A stretch of 64,000 nucleotides of DNA from Paramyrothecium sp. XJ0827 (GCA_020881915.1 JAJFPB010000014.1:727281-791280), one strand, 5' to 3'. Numbered from the stretch's first letter, positions 9,860 through 22,756 are shown. Notes: generated by a model not told the origin, from the sequence alone. Program-made: numbers and translations.

Positions 9860-12604
9860 TTATCTTTTGTAGCCAGGTTTGCTAGCTGTTTTAACGACTC
9901 CTATAGTTCGGCTCCAGAAGCCTGGCTTAGTGGGAATTCTGAAGTATTCGCGGATTTGCATATGTGCCGAGATTGGGGTTCTTTTATAATGCATACTTCG
10001 TGAAAGTGATCGCATCAACTCATTCTCGGCGCCTTCGTCCTCCAGGATCAATGCCATGAGAAATTTGCAATTGCGAACGTGATAAGACAAGGCCTGCGGG
10101 CTGTGGCCTTCATCTATGAGACCCAGGGCCTTCTGGGTTTGGAAAGCAGCTTCAATGGCCATGGCAAGAAACCCCGCTACAGGAAACACTACTGTCTCCG
10201 AGACAATGATCTCTTAACCAGGGTAAGTCTTGGACGCGAAGCATTTTGCGCCATACTGCTTGCTGCCATGGCACTCCCAAGACCTTACGGCCAAGGAGAT
10301 CATGGTGCAAGGCAACCTTGACCCCTTTTCAAGCACGGCATGTACTTGGTGTCTGAGCCTATGGCCTTCAGAATCTGCCTGACAGGCCCGGCCAGTGCGT
10401 CGCTAGGGCCAACCTCAATGATCACATCGACTGATTGCTTAGCTAACATGGATGGCATTGCGGCCTGAAATTGGACACGTGACACCATGTTCTGCACCCA
10501 GTAGTCATTGTTTGGTGCAGTCTCAACTTGACCTCCTTCCACTGAAGAGTACCACACAGTATCTGAGTTGGTCCGCGGCATGACCTTGCGACAATAGAAT
10601 TCTAAGAGCTCGCGGTACCTGTTAGCCGTGGGGATCATGTAGCTAGAATGATAAGCTGCATTGACTCGAAGCATTCTTGCAAAATGACCCTCTTGTTTGG
10701 TAGCAGCCTCCAATTCCGCCAGCTCTTTCTTGTTTCCGGACACGGTGATGCTCTTAGGGCTGTTGATGCGGGCAATTTGGACACCGAATTTGGAAGCCAG
10801 AAAGGTTGAAGTCGTCCAACCCAGCAGCCAGCATCACAACGTATCCACAACTTCCAATCTCGATCGTGGCTTTGCCGCGGTAATAGGCAATTTTGATTGC
10901 TTCTTCGGCAGTGAGAAGGCCGCTGGCAACACATGCCGCCATTGCTCCAGACAAATGACCAACCGCTGCGTGGTACTGGATTTTGCAATCATCGAGAACA
11001 GCAAGCAGACAGAGTTGCAATGCTGTCACCATTTTGAGCAAGATCTGAGGACCTGTACTGTGCAAGATCTCTTGGCGCGAGCAATTCATCTGTCAATGCC
11101 CATTTTGGACCATCTTTTAGGGAGGCCAAGATAGCCTCAAGCTGAGACGCGCATTTGGCTGCAACTAAGAATGATGAGATGAGCTCTCTTCCAATTGAGG
11201 CCATTGAGCTCCCTGTCCAGTAAATACCAGGCCGATCCTTGGGGCGGAAGTTGCCTTTCCATGGGTCAATAAGCCGGGAGATACAGCTGTCGTGTCATTG
11301 GTGACGAGAAACCCTCTATGGTAATGACGACTTCGCTTCTCTGAGAGTGTAAAGGCCAGATCGCGTAGATCAATGCTGACACCAGGGAAGCTCAAATGAG
11401 CATCCAAAGCCTGTATATATCGTTCTAGAGAATGAGCATCGTTCGCAGAAAAGGCCAAGAGGAATGACCTCTCATGTGTTTTGTTGGCTACAAAAAGGTC
11501 ACTGGCGTAGGAGGTTATATGGTGTTTGAACTCGCTTGCGGAGTCAACGATGACATGAGCGTTGGAACCACCATACCCAAACGAATTGACGCCTGCCCTC
11601 CGGCTGGGGGGAGGCGAGTCCCATCGTACGCCTACCCGAGAAGCGCGCACGTGCAGACGATCAAAGTCAACATCAGGATTCGGAATCTCGAAAGTTGGGT
11701 TCCCGGGGATGAATCCATTCTCGATGGACAAGACAACCTTGAGAAGCCCTGGGATTCCGGCAGCAGGTTCCGAGTGGCCGATGTTACTTTTTACAGACCC
11801 TATGCGCAGCCGAGTTGTATCAGACTTGAACGCAGAGAAGACAGAAGCCAATCCTGTGACTTCGATGACATCGCCAGCCTTTATTCCGGTACAATGGCAC
11901 TCAACGTATGCTGTATTCTCAATCAGTACAACAAAAACCACAGTAAGACAGACGTTTTGTCAAACGTACACGTTAGCCCTAAATACTTTATGCCTGCGTT
12001 CAAATAAGCCTGAAGCACCGTGGTGGCTTGGGCCATGGCGTTTGGCTTAGCGATTTTGGTAGTCCACCCATCGCTACCAGTAGCGGTGCCTCGAATAATC
12101 GCCCGTATGGGATTGTCGTCTCTGATAGGATCATCGAGTCGCTTGATGAAGACCATGTTCACTGCCTCGGCTTTGATGTAGCCGGCCGCCTTAGCATCGA
12201 ACGTGTGGCATTTCCCAGAGAGAGACGCGGTGCCATTGGCGCTAAGCCCATCCGTAACATGCTCAAGGCTTCGGTAGATGTTGCTGGCTGCGACAATTGC
12301 GCCGGATATCTCTCGTGTCTGGAGATAGCGATTGGCCAAGTCAACGCCGACCAAGCTTCCAGAACAAGCCGTATCAATCGTCATACTCGGACCCTTGACG
12401 TTCAGAAAGTGGCTGACACGGATTGCTCAGCATTGCTCTGCCAGTTCCAAGAGTTGTGAACGTAGCCCGATTCTCCGGGTCTCGCTTCTCCATATCTCCA
12501 TATCCGCAGGCATAAGATCCTACGAAGCATCCAATTGGCTCGTTGCTCAGCTGTTCAAGAGTGATGCCTGCATTCTCTAAGCCTTCGAAATCCACTTCTA
12601 GTCG
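9860..12604 (-). pseudogene. Truncated highly reducing polyketide synthase (KS-AT-DH)
   Basis: Remains of an iterative type I HR-PKS read right to left. KS: FEGLENAGITLEQL (12590), active-site DTACSGSL (12370), then a good 59-nt intron (GTACGT...TACTGAT...ACAG, 11911-11969), YVECH, and NIGHSEPAAG; the usual HGTGT is HCTGI. AT: GLVFTGQGAQWPQ (11220), then GHLSG in place of GHSxG, so the nucleophilic serine is leucine. DH start: HDLLG, PWLRDH (catalytic His), [14 protein letters not shown] (10180). Frameshifts fall near 12422, 11203, 11032, 10800 and 10200. The AT-DH linker is deleted near 10300. Everything after the start of DH (ER, KR, ACP) is missing. The KS lacks its N-terminus, where it joins oxidase sequence at about 12604. 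Such enzymes build reduced polyketides in the cytosol; this copy cannot. Confidence 0.9.
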
Positions 12605-13216
12605 ATAGCCATCAGAAATATTGGGGCTTGAATATTCCGTCGCAAACGATATGTTTGGGAGTGAAGGCAGCCACAAGCCAGGATCCGGCACCACTGCTCC
12701 GACCAAGAAGATCGTATCCTATGCCTTTGATTACAAGACGGATGTTATGCTTGTGAATAAAATGCATAGAGGCAGCTACATGCTCAGCCTCGGACACATT
12801 GATGGCGTAGATGGGGTAGTTTCCTTGGCGACATAGAAGCTATAGTGGTGTAAATAAATTATAGCTCTGGTTCTGAGCGAGTGGAGAGATAAATGATGCT
12901 GGATTAGGTATGCTAGACGGAGCGAGTTATTATGTACTACTTCTTCAAGTTATGATAACCCGATGCGGTCTTTTTACTGTGTGTAGCTATATGACCAACC
13001 ATTCTTGATGACCGAGCACTTGGATTGATCAAGAAATGGGACGTGACAAGAAGACGCGAGTGGTATGATGGCAATGAGCCTACCCTGGACCGTCTCATTA
13101 AGACCAGACCAGGCCGAGGACTTGGGCCAGCATGCATCTTCTGGGAGGCAGCGGCAATTTGCAGCGGCCAATGTCACATGCAGGTAAATGAACAAGGCAA
13201 GGTCCGAAAACTTCAT
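12605..13216 (-). pseudogene. FAD-linked (BBE-type) oxidase, N-terminal fragment
   Basis: An ATG at 13214-13216 starts a secretion signal (MKFSDLALFIYLHVTLAAA) followed by CRCLPEDACWP and GRLIAIIPLASSCH, the N-terminal signature of secreted fungal FAD-linked oxidoreductases. After a gap that may contain an intron (about 12985-12930), the frame resumes with SSIPNPASFISPLAQNQS and FTPL, hits TAG at 12840-12842 (probably from CAG), then reads GNYPIYAINVSEAEHVAAS and HNIRLVIKG. IGYDLLGRSSGAG replaces the FAD-binding TGHDYLGRSS core, changing the usual His. A frame change follows, and oxidase sequence ends at about 12604, where PKS sequence starts on the same strand. Family members oxidise secondary metabolites, often in PKS clusters. 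Non-functional. Confidence 0.82.
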
Positions 13217-14046
13217 TGTCGATTGTGTCTTTTCGCTAGCCTGAAAATCGAGACTGGGTTGATGGGGAAAAAGAAATTGCACCGGGAAAACAAGACTGAT
13301 TTCATATCTAGTCAATTGTATCACTTTTTTTTCCTTCTTCTCCTTTTTTTTAGACCCAGCCCATCATCGTCGCCGGATATACCCTTCGAAAGAAGATAGC
13401 CTAGTATCTTCCTCAGGGTGACATGCTCCTTTGGAAAGCCTATTGGTAATACCTGATCATGCTTAATGTAACTGCAGAGCCTGCCGCTATACTATGCCAT
13501 AGGTGCTCAAAAAACTTATATGCATTCAGGTAATTAATGTACAAGAAACTTATTACATCGGTATTAGTTCTCTAATTCATGCCAAAATAAGTAAGTATTA
13601 CATAGGGGCTAAATTTCCGATCCATTTCTTAGTTTATCTATGCACTAACATAAGTAACAAGCCGCTTTGTGCTAACCGGTCATGGCCTGATGACTTCAGT
13701 AGCGTCGTCAGCATGTAAGGTAACCTCGGGTGTTCCGCACTGTGTTGTATTGGTGCAACCAACAAGTATCTGCACCAGCCACGGCCGGGTGATGCCACGG
13801 TAATAATCACGAAATAACACGGATGTCCAATCGACGCAACCCAAAAAAATATTGGGCAATTGCCCGACATTCGACCTCCGGTTCCCCCTCTCACCTCATC
13901 TGGGACTTGGAATGACCAGGACGGACACAATTACTCTCTCACTTTCATTGTGACTCCAGTCTTAGAACACGACCAGACCGTTTGCCACGTTCAGCAAGGC
14001 GGCCGAGCCCTCAATTTTCCACATTCTACCCGCTTCTGGGACAATA
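13217..14046. other. Gap between oxidase and dehydrogenase relics
   Basis: No supported gene. 13324-13360 is a pyrimidine tract. Small frames at 12974-13399 and 13634-14072 are not supported, except for the oxidase exon listed separately. If the oxidase gene was functional its promoter lay here. Confidence 0.4.
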
Positions 14047-14976
14047 TGCTCGCAACGCTCTCCGCCTTGTGACACAGTTCTACCCGCCATCTCCAACATT
14101 CACAGAAAGATATCGGTCCTGGCAGTCAACAGGGTAGAGACTTCATCATCACTGGTGGCAATGCAGGGATTGGGCTTGCTTTGGTCAAGCTTCTGTATCC
14201 AACCGGGGCCACTATCTACATCGCAAGCCGCACCCCCAGCAAGATCGAGGCGGCTATCCGGGAAGTAACGGCCGTGGCCACGTCTACTTCTGCAACACTG
14301 AAGGCCTTGTACCTTGACCTCTCCGATCTGACCACGATCAAACCAGCTGCTGCTGCTATAGCGGCTGCGGAGACGCGAGTTGATGTTCTATGGAACAATG
14401 CCGGGAACGGATGTCCCCCCGGCAGTGTGACAAAACAGGGACTAGAGGCCCATATTGGAGCCAACTGCGTGTCGCCGTTGCTGTTCACACAGGAACTCCT
14501 CCCACTACTTAGAGCGGCAGCCAGAGTCGCGCCGCCGGAAAGTGTTCGGATCGTCTGATCGGGTTCGGCACAAATTGAGATGAATTCACCTCGTGGTGGA
14601 ATCGATTTTGCGCGATTCGAGCGGCCAACAACAGTCACATACGAGGAATACGCTGCGTCCAAGGCTGGGAATTGGTTCTTTGCTTATGAGGGTGCGTCGC
14701 GCTGGGGACGAGATGGCATCATCTCGGTATGCGAGAACCCAGGAAACCTGTACACGGGGATATATGCCAACGAGTCTTGGTTCCTTGTCACTTTCCTGCG
14801 AACTTTCGTTTTGAACGAGGCCAAGTACGCTGTTTGCTGGGTTTTCTTCACAGATAAAAGAGGCTAACAATGGGGCGTACATCCGCCCTTGGGGCCAGAT
14901 TATGCCAATTGGACGGCCTGACGTTGTCCAAGCAGCAGCAGATCCCCTTGAGTGTGCGGAGGCAGCAGGGGTGTAA
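14047..14976 (+). pseudogene. Short-chain dehydrogenase/reductase, broken
   Basis: Classical SDR order: RNALRLVTQFYPPSPTFTE, a frameshift near 14107, FIITGGNAGIGLALVKLLYP (TGxxxGIG cofactor loop), SRTPSKIEAA, DLSDL, NNAGNG, a long stretch to 14558, then TGA at 14556-14558 where relatives have Trp, then GGIDF and the catalytic YxxSK as YAASKAGN (14660). ENPGNLYTGIYANESWF follows, a frameshift near 14836, then NNGAYIRPWGQIMPIGRPD and TAA at 14974-14976. The family is NAD(P)H-dependent and similar to retinol-dehydrogenase-like tailoring enzymes. Three lesions make it a pseudogene. The TGG-to-TGA change is compatible with RIP but is single. Its position next to a PKS and an oxidase suggests a former biosynthetic cluster. 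Confidence 0.87.
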
Positions 14977-15033
14977 CGGACATGGATCTGATCCAATTAA
15001 AACCGGGAAAAATCGAGTGACAACTATTCCTAC

Positions 15034-15200
15034 CTAAATTTGCTTGTGGTAGAAGTCCCAGCATTTTCCCTGTTTCCAAATAGCTACATTACATACGTCA
15101 CAACGCAGCCGGGTCTGTGTAGCCCTCTTCCTAGTAGAGCCCCGTGTCTGACCTAACCCCTGCCTGTTGAGGCTATTTGCATCTAATGTGGCCATAGGAG
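15034..15200 (-). pseudogene. PiggyBac-like transposase C-terminal zinc-ribbon fragment
   Basis: On the minus strand a frame ends at 15034 with RCDVCNVAIWKQGKCWDFYH, four residues before the stop. This resembles the C-terminal cysteine-rich ribbon of piggyBac-type transposases (C..C...LC....CF..YH), with Trp at one Cys position. It points away from the DDE-domain fragment at 15640-16246, so the two pieces cannot belong to one intact copy without an inversion. Confidence 0.55.
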
Positions 15201-15469
15201 CCCGATTTTGACGGCGATTTTGAGGGCGTTGTGAGCTCTATGACCGTGGGCCGATTTGGACGCCCTTGCAGCCAAGACAGGGCGCTGATGTCTTCGTACG
15301 GATATGCTTGTGTTGCTCTATCCCCTTGGCTGTGCTAAGGTGCAGGGTATGTATCTGCCTCCACACCACCCCTGTCCATGATGTCAGTACATTGAGGAAC
15401 AAGGAAATCCCTGTCCATAGAAAAAGCCATGTAACCGATTATGATGATGCTTCCACAATAGATAATGCT

Positions 15470-16246
15470 GCCGTTACTAGCTATCTGACAATGGAAGTAG
15501 ACAACGATGCCGCCGCGGCCACAGTGGCCCCCGAGGAACGGATTCCTATTACAACAGACCATAGCCGGCGCGAGCAGAATATTAATAACATATGCCGGCC
15601 GGACCACAAGCCAACAAGCCATATAGGATTACATTTTGAACCCCTCGACATTCCATATCAACCCCTTAAGGTCCGGGAACCTTCCAAAGACACCTTTGAA
15701 GCTATTCCAGCTTTTCCTACCCGAATCCCTAGTTAGTTAATGGGTTGATTATACGAATAGCTCTGCCAACGACCCTGAAGACAAGCCGGCCAATGGGAGC
15801 CGTTAGAGTTAGTAGTACGAGATATCTGTGGTAGAGATATATATCTAGATAGCTATTACAATATTAATATCTCTATTTAAGGCCCCACAATTTAAAGACT
15901 ATTGGAAGGTGCCAACAGACGGGCATTTCGTCCCTAGCTTTCCATGGATTCAATATATAACTTTTGACCGGTTTTTCCTACTAAAGAGATGGCTTCAAAT
16001 CGACGATCCAGATACAGTCCACCATAGAATTCCTCGTCCATATAATAGGGTCAACAAATAGGCCAACTACATTACGAAAGCTACTATAGCTACTATTGAA
16101 GTTAGTAGCGATATTAGTGTAGATAAGGGTATAATTAAGTTCGAAGGATAGTTAAAGTAGAAGGTAATAATCCCATCTAAGCCAACGCCCATAGGGATCA
16201 AGGTCTAGATCCTAGCTATCCAAGGCTATATTTTACACTGGATTTA
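15470..16246 (+). pseudogene. PiggyBac-like transposase (DDE_Tnp_1_7) fragment
   Basis: The + frame from about 15893 reads FKDYWKVPTDGHF, FPWIQYITFDRFFLLKRWLQ (the MSxxRFxxIxRxLH region), RPYNRVNK-stop-ANYI, DISVDKGIIKFEG (first catalytic Asp region, normally SIDE.MI.FKGR), then PSKPTPIGIKVW-like PIGIKV-stop-IL and GYILHWIY. Stops fall where TGG (Trp) or CGA/CAA is expected, consistent with mild RIP. 15470-15735 is open in the same direction and may be the N-terminal part. The gene is cut at 16246 by an LTR-like sequence. PiggyBac transposases move DNA by cut and paste at TTAA; no intact end is visible. Confidence 0.72.
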
Positions 16247-16857
16247 TATCACGACCTGACCCAAGGTTATAACTAAGCTGTAGAAGAATTACATAATATT
16301 GCATATAAATATTGCACTAGCCTTAGAGCTACTAGCCTTAGAAAGAGCCAGTCCTATACTACTAGTATAGATTATAAGCTAGCTACTAATATACTAGCCT
16401 AAATATAATACTAGTATAAAAAGAAGAATAGAATTAATAGACTAGGAATAAGAAGCTAGGAATAAAAAGATCTAATATAAATAAAGATCTATATAGAAGA
16501 AGATTCCTATAAATAATAAAGAAGCTATAGGAAATCTACTAATATAGATTAATAAATTATAGCCTTACTATAATCTAATAAGAACTATTAGATTATAACT
16601 AATAGGTAATCTAGTACTCTAGAGGCAGAGAATTATATATATAAATAGGAGGTTCTATATATTATATCTAGATTAGAACCTACTAGTTATTAATAATATA
16701 TAGTCCCTAAGATATTCTTTAATTAACTTCTAGAGAAGAAGTCTTATAGACTAGTAATAAGTAATTTATTACTTTAAGAAAGAATCCTATTCTTTATATT
16801 AAATAATAAACTACAAAACTACCTACCCTATACTTAGGTCTAGGCCCGGTTATTATA
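16247..16857 (+). repeat. Left arm of inverted LTR pair (611 bp)
   Basis: Starts TATCACGACCTGACCC and ends GGTTATTATA. Its reverse complement matches 17245-17754 plus 35577-35672 along the whole length, and it is the same LTR subfamily as the solo LTR at 4718-5335. Its 3' half also resembles the 650-bp LTRs. It interrupts the piggyBac relic. It is moderately RIP-mutated. Confidence 0.85.
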
Positions 16858-17244
16858 ATTTAGTATATACCTAGATCTAAATACGGTCCTATTAGTATGA
16901 AACGCCCATAGCAAAAGCCCTTAAAAAAACAGCCCTTAAATAAGCCGTCAGATGAGCCATTAGATGAGGGCTCTAATAATATATCTAATAATATATCTGA
17001 TATCTTAGAGGGCCCGGGAGATAATGCCTTAGATAATATTAATAAGGCCCTAGATAATAATAAGGCTCTGAACCTGACCTAAGCTATTATTATTTTCCTA
17101 CTATAATAGCTGCTACCTAATATATATTATATCTTTATTAATAATCTCTTCTTATTACTATAGCTCTTCTAGTAACTATAATAGCTAGGTATTAGAGCTA
17201 TAGACATAGCCTATATAAATAGTAGTATATATAGGGACCTTATT
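16858..17244. other. 387-bp spacer between inverted LTR arms
   Basis: Sequence between the facing 3' ends of the two LTR arms. It is less mutated than the arms in its first half (16890-17080), with short direct repeats of ATAATATATCT and GATAATA. I recognise no gag or pol motif and no open frame. Confidence 0.5.
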
Positions 17245-17754
17245 TATACTAATCGGGCCTAGACCTAAGTATAGGGTAGGTATTTTTATAGTTTATTATT
17301 TAATATAGGGAATGGGGTTCCCTCTTAAAGTAATAGATTACTTATTACTAGTTTATAAGACTTCTTCTTTAAAAGCTAATTAAAGAATATCTTAGGGATT
17401 ATATATTATTAATAGCTAGTAGATTCTAATCTAGGTATAATATATAGAATCTCCTATTTATATATATAGTTCTCTTTCCTAGAGTATATAAGAAGGTACT
17501 TCTTAGATTATAATATATAATATTCCTAGAAGTATTATAAAAGGTAATCTCTTCTAGTAGTACTTTTATACTTCTAGCTTTATTTATAGGAATCTTCTTC
17601 TATATAGATCTCTATTTTTATTAGATATTTTCCTATTTATATTCTTTTATTTCTAATCTCTTACTTTTAGTCTTTCTTTTATACTAATATCTAGTTTAGG
17701 CTAGTATATTAGGGGCTAGCTTATAGGTTATACTAGTAGTATAGGGGCTAGTTT
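17245..17754 (-). repeat. Right arm of inverted LTR pair, first part
   Basis: Reverse-oriented LTR starting TATACTAATCGGGCC (complement of its 3' end). It stops at AGTTT (17750-17754), where chromovirus A inserted. The arm resumes at 35577 after the duplicated AGTTT (35572-35576). Confidence 0.85.
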
Positions 17755-18404
17755 TATTATAACCTATACTAACCCTATAACTAAGCTAGTATAGAATAAA
17801 TATAATCTATACTAGTTATAATAGATATTATATAAAAAAACTAAATAAATTAACTAATAAATTATAACTTAAATATATATTAGTTCTTACTAAGGATATA
17901 ATTATATAGAACTAATATAGCTAGAGATTTAGATAAATAATAGGGGAATATATTAAATATAATATAGCTACTATTCTAGGGATTTAGTAGAATATAGTCT
18001 CTACTTAATAAGGTAAAAAAGGGGCTAGTACCTAATTACCTTAGAACTAAGAATATAAGTAAATTCTTATATAATACTAAGTAAGAAAAGGGCTAATTAT
18101 ATATATATATTTATATACTATAACTAAGTATATTAAATTAAATATATTAGTAATTACCTTAATAAAGTAATTATAATAAGTATATAAATAGGAGAATTCT
18201 ACCTTAGGATAGATAGGAGATTACTAGCTATTAATAATATATAGTCCCTAAAATAATCTTTATTATATTATTTTCTTATAAACTAATAATAATCTCTTAT
18301 ATACTTTAAATACTTTTTTATTATTTTATTTAAAAATAAATAAATCTTAAATAATTCTTAATTACTTTATATCTTTTAATATAAAGCTATCTCTAATTAT
18401 TATA
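17755..18404 (+). repeat. 5' LTR of chromovirus A
   Basis: 650 bp, TATTATAACC to ATTATTATA, followed by the internal sequence TATTAATAGCTC that also follows the 5' LTR of element B at 24912. RIP-saturated. Confidence 0.92.
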
Positions 18405-21400
18405 TATTAATAGCTCTTATTTTAAATAATATTATTATATCTAAAGTAATATTAAAAATAATAAGTAAGTTAATTAAGCTAATCTCTAAGAGAAAGAAAG
18501 TAGCCCACCCTATAGTACTAAGGCCTCTACCTACTAAAATTACTTCTAAAAAAACCCCCTTAAAAGATAATATTATTATAAATAAAGATCTAGCCTTATA
18601 ATTAAAGTTTAATAATAATAATAAAATTATTACCTTATAAATAAAAGTCTAGAAAAATATTTAAATTACTAATAAAAAGCTTAATTAACTTTAAAATAAT
18701 ATTCTTAATACTTAATAAGCCTATAAACTTAAGTAATTTATTAAGAACCTAAAAAAAGAAATAGCTAAAATAGTATAACTCTATATAAAAGAATCTAAGA
18801 AAAATAAAGAAATACTTAAATAACTCTAAGATATAAATCTTAGTAAAGTAATAAGAATCTAAAAGAACCTAGGGACTATTTTATAAACTAAGAAACCTAA
18901 GCCCTTTAATAGTACCTTAAGTAAGCTCTAAATATTTATTATATTACTTAAAGTATATTACCTAAATTATTTTTTACTTTTTATATAAAATTATAATAAA
19001 GTTATATTTATAACTTATAACTTAATTAAGAAAGTATAAATCTAGTTTAAGTCTACTTTCTAAGACTATATTAATAATACTTCTATTTTTTAAATAAAAT
19101 ATATAGAACTTATTTCTTTAAGTTTTTAAATATTTAAAGAAGAAATTAAATATATCTTTAGGATTACTAATAAAATATATAATATTAAGTAAGCTCTTAA
19201 CTTACTTAAATAAATTAAATTTTATATTAAGCTTATTACTAAGTTCCTCTATATTATTATATTACTTTATTAGCTAGAAGATATTTTTAAAAAGACCTTT
19301 TATAATAAGATTAAGTCTAATATAAAAAATAAATTTATTAAAATTAAATATAATAGAGTCTTATTATTAGAATATATATATAAAGTAATAGAAATTAATA
19401 ACTATAATTAGAAATACTATAAGAAGAGAGAATAAAAAAAATAAAGTATAAAACTTTAAAACCCCCTACTAAGTAAATTAAAAAAAAAAAAAATTATTCT
19501 TATTTCTTTTAGAACTATACTTAGGCCTATAGAAATTAATATAATCTAGAAGACTAATAAAGAATTTATATACTATAATTATAGAAAGAAAGAATATTAT
19601 ATTTATAATTACTAAAGTAAACTATAAAATAAAAAGAAGATCTATTTCTAGTTAATTTAAGAAGATTAATATAATATTAATATAATTAAGAAATAATTAA
19701 TTAATATTATTATTAAATAAGAACCTACTAAAGAAATCCCTAATAAATAAATAATAATTAAAAATATCTCTAATATTACTAATTTAATTAACTTATTATA
19801 AGGAACCCCTATAGTTAATAAATCCTTAGATAATAAATTAGAATTTAGTATAAGAACTACTAAAGGTACCTTACTTCTACTTAACTATATATTAATTAAA
19901 GCTAGAATAAAGTAATATAATTTACTCTTTAGAAATTAAAAAGTATATATTTAAGTAGTAATTATAAAGGTAGCTATAAGCCTATAAGAAGTAAAATTTA
20001 TTATTAACTCTTAATATAATCCCCTATTTAATTCTAATTATAATAGATATAATAAAATCTTATAAGTATCTTATATAGTATATTAATATTTAATTTACCT
20101 TATTATTAAGATAAAATAAAATATATTCCTTATATATATATAAGGTACTAAAATAGAAAATCTCTATATATTTAAGGAAATACCTTACTAGGAGATTAAA
20201 ATATATTACCTTAAATATTAAATTATAATTCTTAAACTAAGAAAAAAATATTTTAAAGAATATTACTTTAAAGTAAAAAAAATCTATAAAATTAATAAAT
20301 ACTAAATATACTACTAAGTAAAAATTAATTAATTCTATAGACTCTAAGATAAATATAGAAGAGAGTATATTTAATTAGAAAATATACTTCTAAATAAAGA
20401 CTATAAATATATTAAAATAGTAATCTTATAATTTCTTAATAGGCTCCTAAGAAGGAAATACTACTATAAGATAAGATACTTTACTTATAACTATAAGAAG
20501 AAAATATCTATAGCTTATAGAACTAAATCTAACTCTATAGAAATTAGTTATATAAAAAATAATTTATATTACTACTATAATTATAAAAAAATATAAGGTA
20601 AAAAGAATATATCTTTATAAGAAAATAGAACCTAAGATAATAAGTACTATAAAAGAAATATATATTTAGAAATATAAAGAATATTACTACCTATATTAAA
20701 TCTACTATAAATATATTATTTATATAAAAGAAATAAGTAATAAACTACTTATTAGTATTAAAGAAATTAAATAAAAAATTAATAAAATTCTAATATAAAG
20801 TAATTAAGTAAAAAATAAGATCTATTAATTATAATTAGGCTATAAAGTAATAAAAGAAAGTAATAAATTATTACTATAGTTTAGAAATAAAAATAAATAA
20901 AATAATAAAAGTATTATATTAATTTTATAATCTAGGATATAATTATTAATATTAAAGTAAATATTAGTACTAAGGAAAATTATATTAATCTTAACTTTAT
21001 AAACTAATATAAAATTCTATAAAGAAGGAAAAAGAAATTATATAAAGCTATAAATATAAAAGGAGTTTCTTTTACTTATAATAAAGAACTAATAAATAAA
21101 GAAGTAATTCTTTATATAATAATATAAGAAATTACTTATAATATTACTTTTAATATAATATAAATATAATCTAATATATTTCTAAATAAATTATAACTAA
21201 AGAATTAAAGATCTACCTTTAATTAAGGTAATAACTAAGTTATAATAATAAAATTATAACTACCTTAAATAAAAAAAAGAAAACTAAAAAAAAAAAAAGA
21301 AATAAATATTTATAATAAAACCCTATCTAGAAAAGAAAAAACCCTCCTAAGATAAAAGAATTATTAGGTAAAAGCTAAAGTATTAACTAATAATAAAATA

Positions 21401-22403
21401 TAATTTAATATATAATATAAATAAAGCTAAGTAATATCTACTTATAAATAAAAAGTAATTAATCTTATTTATACCCTTATATATAATATTAAGAAGTAAA
21501 TATAAGTAAAATAAGAAGTAGAAAATAGGCTTATAAATATCCTAGAAAAGTACTATAAATATATAAAACTATTTATAAAAAACCTAGAAAATAAATTCCT
21601 TAAATACTTAAAATAAGACTATAAAATCTACTTAATTAATAAAAGAAAAGACCTACTTTTTACTAATTTATAACCTTAATACTAAAGAACTAAAAATATT
21701 AAAAGAATATATTAATAAGAACCTTAAAAAAAATATATCTAATAATTAATATTACTTACTAAATACCTTATTATATTTATTTTAAAAAAGAATAAAAAAC
21801 TCTATTTATATATAAATTATTATTAACTAAATAATATTATAATTAAAAATAAAATATTTTTATTTCTTATTACTAAAATAAGAAACTACTTATATAATAA
21901 AATAATTTTTATTATACTTAATTTTAAAGGTACTTATAACTTAATTAAAATAAAGAAAAGAAATAAATAGAAGATTACTTTTTATATAAAGTTTAGATTC
22001 TTTAAAACCCTAGTAATACTATTTAATTTAACTAATATACTAGCTATATTTTAATAAATAATTAACTATATTTTAAGAGAATTTATAAATAACTTTATTA
22101 TTATTTACTTAAATAATATACTTATTTTCTTAAAAAGTAAAAAATAATATAAAGAGTATATATATAAGGTACTTTAAGTACTATAAAATACTAAACCCTT
22201 AGTAGAATCTACTAAAAGTAATTTCTATATATATAAAGTAGATTTCCTTAGATATATTATTTAATCTAATAAGATCTAAATAAAAAAAAGTAAAATTATA
22301 GTAATTAAAGAATAAAAGCCCCCTATAGATTATATTAAAGATATTTAAAGCTTTCTAGGATTTATAAACTACTATAAATACTTTATTAAATATTTTAGGA
22401 AAA
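18405..22403 (+). pseudogene. Gag and 5' part of pol, element A
   Basis: Parallel to 24912-28906 of element B over its whole length. A knuckle relic lies near 19556-19620 (TATACTATAATTATAG, where each Tyr replaces a Cys). Reverse transcriptase relics lie near 21765-22260, with NNIL in place of DDIL. It ends inside the sequence for FINYYKYFIKYF at GAAAA (22399-22403), the target duplication of element B. There are many stop codons of TAA and TAG type, as RIP produces from CAA, CAG and TGG. Confidence 0.85.
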
Positions 22404-22756
22404 TATTACAACCTATACTAACCCTATAACTAAGCCAGTATAGAATAAATATAACCTATACTAGTTATAATAGATACTACATAGAAAAACTAGGCAAATT
22501 AACTAGTAAACTATAACCTAAATATATACTAGTTCTTACTAAGGATATAATTATATAGAACTATTATAACTAGAGATTTAAATAAATAATAGGGGAATAT
22601 ATTAGATATAATATAGCTACTATTCTAGGAATCTAGTAAAATATAGTCCCCGCCTAATAAGGTAGAAAAGGGGCTAATATCTAATTACCTTAGAAGTAAG
22701 AATATAGGTAAATTCCTATATAATACTAAGTAAAAAAAGAATTAATTATATATATA

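Noticed and set aside
10079..12580. Plus-strand frames opposite the PKS
   Set aside because: They are antisense to clear KS, AT and DH motifs and have no motif of their own.
14586..14996. 136-codon minus frame
   Set aside because: Antisense to the dehydrogenase catalytic region.
15266..15622. Frame starting at 15266 as an independent gene
   Set aside because: Its first part has no motif and the later part leads into the piggyBac-like sequence, so it is better explained as transposon.
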